From positions 1-40,408 of the forward strand of contig JADGJA010000117.1 in assembly GCA_027596035.1 (NCBI GenBank): a stretch of DNA of 40,408 nucleotides, read 5' to 3'. Shown piece by piece: positions 24,946-33,367 of this stretch; within the stretch, counting starts at the first letter, position 1; each line of letters begins with the position of its first letter. Origin of the DNA: Thoreauomyces humboldtii (Eukaryota > Chytridiomycota > Chytridiomycetes > Spizellomycetales > Powellomycetaceae). Position numbers and translations under genes: made by a program. A model generated the notes under the pieces. It saw nothing but the letters and a program-made list of their open reading frames with translations. It made no database searches and had not been told where the DNA came from.

Positions 24946-25458
24946 AGCGTTGGACCCTCCAATTATCTCTTTTCTTCCTTTCTTTCTTCCACTTGTGTTC
25001 CTTACTGTACATATCTTCGCTTCCGCCTCTCCCTAGTCTCCTGTGCCTGTCTGCGTGGCCTGGTCTAGAATCGGTCCTAAGGTTGTCTCGAAGAGATAAC
25101 CATCCCTTCGGGAAGGTTGTGAATGAGTTGGTAGATTCCTAATCGAATGTTGTAGATCTACTTTTACTTTTGATTCTGCTTGTCCTGTTGGTGTGGCCCC
25201 CAGGAGAGTGGCTGGTCTTGTGATGAAAGCCGGATCGGGAAAGAACTGCTTGTGGGGAGAGGGTCCGATCGAAGCGGACGAGAATGCGCCAAGCGGCCGA
25301 TGAGTCATTCCGACCGCCCTTCACCCCCTTTTGTTTGCTTCATCATCCCCCGTCACTCCCATTCCCTTTCTTTTTCCTATACAGGAAGATCTCTCGCACT
25401 CCGCACGACGTCTTGATAGGGGGCTCTTTCCTACTAGTTTAGGGGGACCTTGCATCAG

Positions 25459-25506
25459 TACCACCACCACCACCACCACCACCGCCACTACCACTACTAC
25501 TACTTC
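25459..25506 (+). repeat. ACC/ACT trinucleotide microsatellite
   Basis: Runs of acc followed by act repeats with a single gcc interruption. It is non-coding as annotated and lies 120 bp upstream of the start at 25630. Confidence 0.9.
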
Positions 25507-25524
25507 CGACTACATTAGCAGCCG

Positions 25525-25560
25525 TCTCTCTCTCTCCCTCTCTCTCTCTCCCTCTCTGTC
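25525..25560 (+). repeat. CT-rich tract
   Basis: Almost pure tc/ctc repeat of about 36 bp, 70 bp upstream of the start codon at 25630. Pyrimidine tracts of this kind often mark fungal transcription start regions. Confidence 0.85.
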
Positions 25561-25629
25561 TTGGCTCTCCGTCCTTCATTCGCCCTTTTCGTTCTCTCCT
25601 CGCTGTTGCTGTCAGTTGTTCGTACGATC

Positions 25630-27420
25630 ATGCTTGGGCGCGCAGGCTCTCCTCCTCCTTCCATCGTGACATCGGGAAGGACAGGCTGGATCACTCCTCC
25701 CCATCCACAGCTGCTGCAGCCTTGCTCACCTCGCCGGAGTGCAACCAACACCACCTCCACTTCTCCAACGACTCCTCCCGCTTCGCCGCTGGCCGCTGCC
25801 GCCGCCGCTCGCTACAGCAGAGCCGCGCCCACAATCTCCTTCCCTCACCACCCTCAGCACTCCACCAACACCAGCAATGCTGACCACCATTCGCACGCTT
25901 CTATACCATTTTCTCAAGGCACCTCCTTTTCGAGGTCCTCCTGCGATGCCTGCAAGTTGCGCGCAGAGCGGATCGCAGAGGCAAAGGCACGCGTGGAAAC
26001 TGCAAAGACGGGAAAGCGCATCACCCCCTGGCACCCCGTCGGATCGGCCACCCCACTGGCCAGCCCTCTACCTGTCACATCCCCTGTCCGAGCCTCGAGG
26101 CAGAGTCTGACCGACAGCCTGTCGGCCGTCTCCCCAAAGGTGGATTCGGGCCTGCGATCGCATGAGGGAACTCCTCGATCCGTCACTTCGCCTTGGAAGC
26201 GCCCCGGCGGCCAGCCAGTATCCCCCGCAGGCTCATCCCCCTCGGGAACGGGAACGGGAGCGAGCAGGGACAGGGCGCAGTCGACCAGGCCAGTCTGGAT
26301 CTCGCGTCCGTCTCCCGCAGCAGACTACCGGTCCACGCCCAGACCGAGGTCAGCCACGAAACCACGCACAGGAAGAACACCGGCCGCACCCATCAGTCCG
26401 CAGGCGCGGCGCCACGTCACAGCGAGCATAGCCGCCGCCGCTGAAGTCGCCAACGTCGTGCGGGAACCTTCGGTACCGATTCCTTCGACTGCGGTGACCT
26501 CCGCCGTTTTCAAGACTCTGACCCTTGAGCCGGAGCTGACAGTGGAGGAGGACCCCATATCATGCCCGGTTGTCCTCGAGAACGTCCTCCCAAGCGTTGC
26601 CGCTGGTGTGACCGAGCGCCCTGTCCAAACTGGAGACATGCGGTCTGGTGGTCCGACCGAGCCTGCTTCCGCTACCTTCCTTCTTCCAAGCGTAGTAGCC
26701 ACGTTTACCTCTGCAGATGCTCTATTCGGATCTCCATTGGTCGTGGCGGCGTCGGATTCCCTTACTCCATTGTCCTGCATCCTTCCCCTTGCAGCGGTCG
26801 TGCTGTCCGATGTCTCCCTTGTGACGCAAAGCTCTTCGGTCCTAGCAATCTCCCAAGCCATCGAGACTCTGCACCTGAAGCCGTCCCCACCTGTCAAGCT
26901 CGCCGTCCCTTTCCGTCCCCGAGCACCCTCCATCACCATCCCAACCGTCGAACCTCCACCAATTGCGCAACCCCTTGTCCTCCCGCCACGTCGCCCGCGC
27001 GTCGACATGACTAACCTCACGGCTGTTTCCACTCACCTCCAATCCACCGCCGACTCGATGCAAACCCTACACCGAACCCTCCGCTCCCCCACCGCCACAC
27101 GACAGGAAAAGTCGAGCACCAAGGCATCGTACATCCAGGACGCCGAACACCTCGTCGCCCTGGCGAGGGACGTCTGCGTCTCGTACACGGGTCCGGCCAA
27201 GCGATGCGAGGACCACACCCTTCGGATCGAGCTGGAGGGTCATCTCCAACAGGTCAGCGTCCTCGCCGTGCAGCTGAACGCGGTCGCCAGGAGGAAGAAG
27301 GCGGACATGGCCGACAGGGACGCGGACGGCGTGGTCCTAGCCTGCGCCGGAAACCTCCTGAGCGCGTGTCTGAAGGCCGTGGACGCTTTGAACGCCGTGG
27401 GAATCACTCTGGCTCAGTGA
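25630..27420 (+). CDS. Unrecognised Ser/Thr/Pro-rich protein
   Basis: Single open frame giving 596 aa from the ATG at 25630 (MLGRAGSPPPSIVTSGR). I do not recognise it. Residues 1-100 are Pro/Ser/Ala-rich. A short charged block with a CxxC pair follows (SSCDACKLRAERIAEAKARV) and looks helical. The middle is low in complexity with Val/Ser/Pro. The last 140 residues are different: they look like an all-helical bundle (DAEHLVALARDVCVSYTGPA, QVSVLAVQLNAVARRKKADM, GVVLACAGNLLSACLKAVDA). Such a layout (disordered scaffold plus C-terminal helical bundle) fits a cytoskeletal or polarity adaptor, but that is only a guess. The long frame, plus the switch to ordered sequence at the end, argues that it is real. 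Confidence 0.7.
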   Translation: MLGRAGSPPPSIVTSGRTGWITPPHPQLLQPCSPRRSATNTTSTSPTTPPASPLAAAAAARYSRAAPTISFPHHPQHSTNTSNADHHSHASIPFSQGTSFSRSSCDACKLRAERIAEAKARVETAKTGKRITPWHPVGSATPLASPLPVTSPVRASRQSLTDSLSAVSPKVDSGLRSHEGTPRSVTSPWKRPGGQPVSPAGSSPSGTGTGASRDRAQSTRPVWISRPSPAADYRSTPRPRSATKPRTGRTPAAPISPQARRHVTASIAAAAEVANVVREPSVPIPSTAVTSAVFKTLTLEPELTVEEDPISCPVVLENVLPSVAAGVTERPVQTGDMRSGGPTEPASATFLLPSVVATFTSADALFGSPLVVAASDSLTPLSCILPLAAVVLSDVSLVTQSSSVLAISQAIETLHLKPSPPVKLAVPFRPRAPSITIPTVEPPPIAQPLVLPPRRPRVDMTNLTAVSTHLQSTADSMQTLHRTLRSPTATRQEKSSTKASYIQDAEHLVALARDVCVSYTGPAKRCEDHTLRIELEGHLQQVSVLAVQLNAVARRKKADMADRDADGVVLACAGNLLSACLKAVDALNAVGITLAQ

Positions 27421-27539
27421 ACACTCGTCGACCTCCTGGTCTTTCCTCCTTTTTATTTGTGTGCGAATTGTTTTACACTGTTACACCCCTCACTCTCCAG
27501 TGGGGTACCCTCCTTTCGATCGTACGATGCTATCTGTAG

Positions 27540-28118
27540 ATACTCTATTCTTACAATAGTGCAGGGTCCCATGATAGGCGCAACTGGGATTGGAGCATTG
27601 TGGAGGGGAGGGGAGTTGATGTCGCCCGCCTAGGCGCCAAGCACAAAGAAGTTCGGGCTCTCTGTCGCCGCATCGAACGCATCATCTCCATGCTGGAAGA
27701 AAGGAAAAGAATCCAGCAGTTGATCTCAAAGAAAGTCAAGTGCATCCACATGTTGGCCGCACGGTTCCTCAACGCATACGATGCAGTCGTTTTCCCCCGT
27801 CTCAAGGTTGCGGACATGATGAAAGAGTCCTGGTCTGGTCCTCAGGGTGTTGCTCAATCTGCCTTCTCCCAACTGTCTCACCTGAACTCGTGGGATCGAA
27901 TCGAACGCTCGTTTAAATCGGAAGGGAATGTTTTGCTGAATGGAGACGAGACACATACGACAAAGTCGTGCTGCGAGTGCGGAAACATGCGACTGATGAA
28001 GAAGCAGAAGATCTACAGGTGCTGGACATGCTTCACAAACAGTAATCGAGACGGGAACGCCGCAGCAACCATTGGCCTCAAGGCCTTTTGCCGAACTCTG
28101 CGGATGCTGGAAGGTTGA
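27540..28118 (+). pseudogene. Fanzor (TnpB-like nuclease) C-terminal remnant
   Basis: The frame is open from just after a stop at 27537 to the stop at 28118, without a convincing ATG at its 5' end (first ATG near 27690). It encodes only the C-terminal part of a Fanzor/TnpB-like protein: a helical stretch (EVRALCRRIERIISMLEE), a RuvC-II-like segment AYDAVVFPRLKV, the block NGDETHTTKSCCECGN, a second zinc pair YRCWTCFTNS, and RDGNAAATIGLKAF with the RuvC-III aspartate. TnpB and Fanzor are RNA-guided DNA nucleases of transposon origin. The wedge domain, REC part and RuvC-I aspartate are missing, since only 120 bp separate it from the stop of the previous gene. It is therefore a truncated copy, unlikely to cut DNA alone. 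No internal stop breaks the remaining 190 codons. No terminal repeats or guide-RNA end were recognised. Confidence 0.82.
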
Positions 28119-28574
28119 AAAAGAAACGGGCGGGCATAGACGTCGAGCCGGAAAGGAGGCCCCTCTCGGAAGCGATGGAAAAGACATAATTCGATAAACA
28201 ATCTTCAAAAGACCTTCGTCAGTACCGAGAAAGACGGGAATTGCTGCATAAATGGACGGCTTACCGCACCACGTCGAACCCGGCAGGGTCCGGAAGCCGC
28301 TTTGCGTACCGGTAGATACACTGCCAGATGTAGTATGGCGCTCCTGTGCATGGATCCTGCAGGTTGCCACCAGCATCCTGGATGACGGTAAATTGGCTGC
28401 TTAGGTAATTGTCCCCAGTTGCTGCATTTCCTCTTTCCTCCCCGTTCCCCGTTGGAAATTCCCGACATAAGACGAAGCCTCAACTTTCCCAAGAACACCA
28501 CGCTGGACGACCCGGCCCACGTGCAGAGAGAGAGAGAGAGCCACTTGAGGACATTGCTTGGAGGGTGTCTAGGT
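28119..28574. other. Intergenic region between Fanzor remnant and MYND-SET gene
   Basis: 456 bp. Its first part is where a guide RNA would be expected if the Fanzor had been intact, but I recognise no such structure. On the minus strand 28262-28402 reads as a protein-like exon (see the separate entry). An AG dinucleotide run lies at 28525-28541. The right end should contain the promoter of the gene at 28575. Confidence 0.4.
28262..28402 (-). other. Possible orphan exon
   Basis: Read on the minus strand after a cctaagcag acceptor-like site near 28403, this stretch encodes FTVIQDAGGNLQDPCTGAPY, continues with YIWQCIYRYAKRLPDPAGFD and stops at VVR. The composition is protein-like and unlike the shadow frames around it. 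I find no upstream exon, because the region to the right is the start of the MYND-SET gene. It may be a remnant of another gene or of the element that brought the Fanzor, or chance. Confidence 0.25.
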
Positions 28575-30675
28575 ATGGCGCCCAAAGAGTCTTCTCCAGT
28601 TCAGGTCGTCGACCAGCATGCTCTAGGGCTGGGTTCCCCTCATATGCAACTTCTTAACGACGACGTCCAAGGAAGGTACCTTGTTAGCACCTCTGCCCTC
28701 GACAAGAAGACCGAGCTTCTTGCAGTTGCCAGTCCTTATGCTTTCGCCCTCTTTGACAACCACAAGAAGCGCGTATGTGCTGTGTGCCTTGCCTTCAACG
28801 ACCAAGGCGCCTTTCACTTGCACTGCCGCAACTGCGACCAGGTTTACCTGTGCTCCCCGAACTGTCTCGCCACACTTCTTGCGGACGGCCATCATGTGGT
28901 CTGCGTTCAGCTGAGGCGCCTTGCCACTTTCAAAGCCCCGCAGCACGAGAAGAGCGTCCTCAAGATATTGCTCTTTATCTTGTTCCGGAGGCACGTCGAG
29001 CGAGGCCGGCACCTGCACACGTCGGCCAACCTACGGTTTCCCTTGCTTGCCGAGTCCTCTCCGTTGAGCGACCAGAGCGCGAGGTGGGTAACAAAGTTAG
29101 GCGGGACACTGAGAGTGCTAGCCACCGTTGACCATCGTCTTTTCTTCACGTCAGCCTTAGTAAAGCCACGGATTCAGCCTCAGTGCACTCTCCCGGTCCT
29201 CCGGACAGTCCCATTCCGACCATCGTCGAACCCAATGAGATTGCTGCTCCGAAGGCCTTCCGCCCGTCCACTCCACTGTCAACCACGTTGCATAGGTACA
29301 CGACCCCACCAAGGCACGACCCGGCTCACTCCTATACTCCTCCACCAGCGCCGCCGACCCCGCCAATCTCGCCTCAGACTGCACCCCCGGCCTGCACGTT
29401 TCGCCATGTAGACCTCTTGCAGTCCCATTTCCTTCAATGGCCCGCGGACGATACCAGCGATTGGCGAAAGACCAAGAACTTCATTGTCAAGCTTTTGGAA
29501 GAGTGCGGGCTGCTTGAGGATTTGGATAGGGTTCCTCAGGTACCTGGCGGAGATCCTTCCGAATTTGTGCTTCATCTGGTCAGCAAAGTCGAAAGCAACG
29601 GGTTCGGGTTGTGGAGTCCGAAGAAAGAGAACTGTATGGGTAGGGCCGTTTTCCCTCAGGCCAGCTACTTCAATGTAAGTACTGATTGTAAGATCAGACC
29701 CATTATTGCCTTGGAAGTCAGGCAAAGAAGGATTACAATCTTATCGCTAATCGTGGAATCCCTTTTCATCATCAGCACTCTTGTAGTCCGAACAGTCAGT
29801 GCTTGCAAACGGGTCCTCGCATGACGATCACCACCCTAAGGGCGGTTCCCAAGGGCACCCCGCTTACGATTTCATACATTGACGCCAATGTTCCCATGCA
29901 GCAGCGCCGAAGAGTGCTGATGCAAGATTATCATTTTCACTGCATGTGCGAGCGATGCATCGCCGAGGATTCTCGATCCGGTCCTTTGCCGCCCGTTTCC
30001 TTTACGCCCATCACCTCTTACTCTTCGTTGGCAAGTCCGTCAGCTGGCCCTTCCCCGTCACTTTCGGATCCCCTCCAGCAACAGCAACAGCAGCAGCCCC
30101 GTCAGAAACTGACGTATGAGCGCAGCTTTGCCAAGGAGCCTCGTGGAAGAGGTCGAGGAGCCCGCGCAAAACTGGCTCGCGCTGCCGCCGCCACCTCGAC
30201 TGTGCCTGCCGGCAGCGCGGCTCTCATTACACGGCTTCCAGCTGGAGAAGCGGGCGCAGGGACGACTGTGTTGCGCTCGCAGAGTAGCTTGGTGTCATCA
30301 CCGGCACAACCCCAGCCACTACCTACCTCTCCATCACGGCCCCCCGTGAGCCTTCTTGCATCGCACCCACCGCCTCCCGTGGCAGTGTTGACTATCATTC
30401 CTCCTCCCTTGACTGTCAACAATCGAACAACTTCATCGACTGCCTCCGCATCTACGTCCATCTCCCCTTCAGGAACAAGTCCAAGGTCACTCCGTCGATT
30501 ACCACTCGGGGCTCCTAACGTGGCCGAGATCCGGCAACGTATATCCATATCTGCCCCCCGCCCTGGCCCTACCAAAGGTGTCTCTAGCGGGGGAAGTGGC
30601 AGGAGAAACACCAGGCGGAAGGGTGGTTCCGCTGGAACTGGAACCGTGTCACCCGTAATCGTCTCGACTCCGTAG
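28575..30675 (+). CDS. MYND-SET (SMYD-type) protein
   Basis: Exons 28575-29083, 29155-29674 and 29776-30675 give 642 aa. The MYND zinc finger occupies residues 68-110 with all eight ligands (C68, C71, C84, C87, C93, C97, H106, C110). The SET core NHSCSPNS is created by the last splice at residues 343-350. SYIDANVPMQQRRRVL carries the likely catalytic Tyr376, and the post-SET cysteines are in FHCMCERC. Enzymes of this class methylate lysines on histones or other proteins. Between MYND and SET lies a long Pro-rich insert (29180-29390). The C-terminal 230 residues are Ser/Pro-rich with a Gln run and a basic end (RRNTRRKGG). No ATG precedes 28575 in frame. The substrate cannot be told; yeast Set5/Set6 and animal SMYD proteins are the nearest relatives. 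Confidence 0.88.
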
Positions 30676-30892
30676 CCCTTTCTCTTAGCATTAGAACCCA
30701 TTCCTTTCGGATTTTGCATCACCGAAGAAGACACAGACTACCGCTCATAGAAGACCGTCTCCTTTTATCATTAATAAGTGAAATAGCTTCTTGACGAATC
30801 CACGTCATATGCCACTCCTTCCTAGTTGTCGAACGCGAATGCGCGCGTCCTGCGCGCCCAGTATTGTCCGCAACCGGAAAGCATGCGTTAGG

Positions 30893-32416
30893 TCACCTCT
30901 TGAATCGTCCTGTGATGACAGCCAGCAGAAAAGAGACGATCACCCAGGGCTGCGACCTGGACAGAATATTGAGGATGTACTTGAGAACGTTGGGGCGAAC
31001 TCTGAGTTGCGCGTCCGGTTTTCGCAGAACTGTCCGGGAAAGCACGGGTGTCGTTGGTTTCGGAGCGACGAGCAGAGCGGAATGACTTTCCGCGCTCGGT
31101 GGAGCATCGATGAGGACGGGTACTACCGTAGACGCGACCTTACCGACCGGGACCAGAGGGCCACCGACAGGAGAAGGGTCGGACAAGGAGGACGATTTAA
31201 TGATGGAGCTCCGGCGTTCCTCAACGGGTAACGGCTCGCCTTCAGCAGCAGCGATGAGGACCGAGGCAGTCCGCTGTGTCTGGATCTTCCTAAGCATCTT
31301 GTTGGCCTTCCGCATGCCCACCTGGCGTAAGAGGTTTCTGCATTAGTGACCATGGCCCAGGATGAAAACAACCAGGAAATCTTTGCTCACAGGAATAGCT
31401 TGCGTGGTGACCATTCCTACGACCCCTTTCGGAAGCCATCCTCCGAGGTCTCCGTCAACGACCTGCACGACTCTGCACATGCGTGGACGGCCCTCCGGGT
31501 CGGGCTGGATGACCTGCCCAGCGATCCTGGCCAACATGCGGACGTCCGAAGATTTGGCATTGAATTGAGGATGATCGTCGATGGATTGTGTCACGTTAAG
31601 GTAATGACCCTCCCCCAGGCGTTTCGTAAAGGCGACGACCAACGCGGCGCGGGACTTGGTCGGCCAGACGCCCTTTGTGCGAAAATACTGCACGGTGGTG
31701 CGATTCGATACCTGCTCGATGACACCGGCCTCCTGACAGAGCTCATCCCAGTTGGTCCGTCTCGTTATATCGCCCAAAAGGTCGAACACCTCCTCCGGAG
31801 TGCCCTCCATGGCCATGCTGTATCTGAAGAAGAACTCCTTTCCCACCATCGAATCGATGCAGATGCTGAAGTTTCCCCAGCTCTGCTTCAATACGGTGGC
31901 CCAGACGGCACCCGGAGTTCCGGGTGGGCTGGAAGGGGACGCTTTGGTGTCCGCCAACGCCAGAAACTCCCTTTCCAACTCGGGGTATCGGGAAATGTAC
32001 GGGTCGTCTGGTGTTGCGGCGGGTGGGATGCCTTCCAGAAGTATCTCGGAAGGAGCATGAACCGCAGCGGGGAAAATTTCCGGCTTCGGCTCTGCAGACT
32101 CCGATGCGTGGGCAAGCTTCTCTCGCCTCTCCTTCAAGAGCCGGGCTTCAAGCTCCATCTTGAGCAGGCCGTTCACGCCATCTTCTTCCTGGACATGACC
32201 AATCAATGCGGCTTGTGAATGGAGGGGATGAGCGATGCTTTCGACCAAGCTTGGGACGCCGAGAATACGAAAGATGCAAAGGGAAAGGAAGCAGAGGGTG
32301 GCGATTGTCGCAAGGTCGGGCAAACTGTCCAGGGCCTGATATGAGATAGCAGCCGGGATGGACACTGCGCTCGCCAAGATGAGGACATTGACCGCTGTAG
32401 ATAGGGTAAAGGACAT
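30893..32416 (-). CDS. START-domain membrane protein
   Basis: Exons 32416-31391 and 31321-30893 on the minus strand, with a 69-bp phase-0 intron, give 484 aa. Two hydrophobic segments lie at the N-terminus (STAVNVLILASAVSIPAAIS and LATIATLCFLSLCIFRILGV). A START/SRPBCC lipid-binding domain covers roughly residues 170-350: FFFRYSMAMEGTPEEVFDLL, RRTNWDELCQEAGVIEQV, GVWPTKSRAALVV and DGDLGGWLPKGVVGMVTTQA. The splice yields QAIPVGMRKANKML, as expected at the START C-terminal helix. A Ser/Pro linker and one more hydrophobic segment (SQPWVIVSFLLAVITG) close the protein. Such proteins move sterols or other lipids between membranes; an ER or contact-site location is inferred from the anchors. An in-frame ATG at 32557 would add 47 Pro-rich residues. 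It converges on the MYND-SET gene. Confidence 0.85.
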
Positions 32417-32799
32417 AGCTTTTGAACTCAGGTGCTGTATTCCAGGGGGCACGCGGGGAGGATGTGTATATGGGGTCGTGAGATGGAGGGCCAAAGGGAA
32501 GAAGGTAGGAGGAGGAGCGGAGTCTACAGGAGCACAAGCTTCTCGTGCACCATACACCGATGCGGTTTACACACCAAGACAGCGTGATTCTGCTCAGGCA
32601 CATCGAGAAGGTACTCCTGCTTGCAAGACTCAATTTCAAACCGTCTCTTACAACGTACATCCATACCTCATATGTCTTGACTTTTGATGAAATATTTGAT
32701 ATAGAGCTAGGTGGACCATTTTGCGGGATGTACAGTAAAGCAGCATCCTCCATGGATCATCTCAAAAAAGAAGTCCTACTCTATCTGGCCCTCCATGGA
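32417..32799. other. Intergenic region upstream of START gene
   Basis: 383 bp between two minus-strand genes. It holds the START gene promoter and the 3' UTR of the J-domain gene. No other feature is supported. Confidence 0.45.
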
Positions 32800-33267
32800 T
32801 CATCTTCTCGGTGATCTCGTAGTGTAACCCAGCGCATCGCCGAGCCCCTCGCGATCCCTAGCGGCCATGTAGCCTTGCCATGCTGCCGCGGTCTCCTTCC
32901 GTTCCTGCTCAGCGCTCCGCAGGCTGACTGCAGACCCAACGGCCAGCAGCGCAAGAAACCCGGCAACGACGGTTGCGTTCACCGGGCTTTCTGGGGCTTT
33001 GGCTTCTGGTGGTCGATTTTCCCGCTCCAGGGCTTGCGTCAAAGTCGCATAGGCACGCCGGACCTCTTCATATCTCTCCAGGGATCGGGCACGTTCGGCA
33101 TCGTTGAGCCTCAAGGTTTTATCCGGATGTGTCTCTTTGAGGAGTCGGAAATATTGATTTTTGATTTCAGTTGGTGATGCGGCGGGGGAGAGGTTGAGGA
33201 TTTGATGCGGGGTCTGGGGTATGCGTGGACGAGGGACCGCTAATATGCGCGGGAACTTTGACGACAT
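32800..33267 (-). CDS. Small J-domain membrane protein
   Basis: Single exon of 155 aa. The J domain spans about residues 18-80 and has the essential HPD tripeptide at 47-49 (FRLLKETHPDKTLRL). Helix I/II phrases are TPHQILNLSPAASPTEIKNQY. It therefore should stimulate an Hsp70. A hydrophobic segment at about 98-115 (ATVVAGFLALLAVGSAV) suggests a single membrane anchor near the C-terminus, with a short charged tail. The first 15 residues (MSSKFPRILAVPRPR) are basic and could be a mitochondrial targeting signal; ER is the alternative. Its start codon lies inside the first copy of a 62-bp tandem duplication, and the second copy places another ATG 62 bp upstream. Confidence 0.88.
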   Translation of the reverse strand: MSSKFPRILAVPRPRIPQTPHQILNLSPAASPTEIKNQYFRLLKETHPDKTLRLNDAERARSLERYEEVRRAYATLTQALERENRPPEAKAPESPVNATVVAGFLALLAVGSAVSLRSAEQERKETAAAWQGYMAARDREGLGDALGYTTRSPRR

Positions 33268-33367
33268 GCTGAAGACGGTGATCTTTACGGTTGTGAAAAA
33301 GCTGCTATGCGCGGGAACTTTGACGACATGCTGAAGACGGTGATCTTTACGGTTGTGAAAAAGCTGC
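33244..33367. repeat. 62-bp tandem duplication over a start codon
   Basis: Copies 33244-33305 and 33306-33367 are identical by eye over 62 bp, beginning tatgcgcgggaactttgacg. The first copy contains the start codon of the J-domain gene and the first eight codons. The identity implies a recent event or an assembly artefact. Confidence 0.95.
33285..33329 (-). promoter_or_regulatory. Upstream ORF created by the duplication
   Basis: The second copy provides an ATG at 33329 that reads MSSKFPRIAAFSQP and stops at 33285. That is 17 nt before the true start at 33267. If the leader begins upstream of 33329, ribosomes would meet this 14-codon uORF first and main-frame translation should fall. Confidence 0.55.

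Larger units (their letters stand above)
24946..25629. other. Intergenic region with simple repeats
   Basis: 684 bp between Argonaute and the next plus-strand gene. It holds an ACC/ACT trinucleotide tract (25459-25506) and a CT tract (25525-25560), which sit in the probable promoter or leader of the gene at 25630. No coding feature is supported. Confidence 0.5.

Noticed and set aside
26325..27032. 235-aa open frame on the minus strand
   Set aside because: Antisense to the Ser/Pro-rich gene and of low complexity. The plus-strand frame is much longer and ends in ordered sequence.
31346..32218. 290-aa open frame on the plus strand
   Set aside because: Antisense to the START-domain exon, which carries the conserved sequence.
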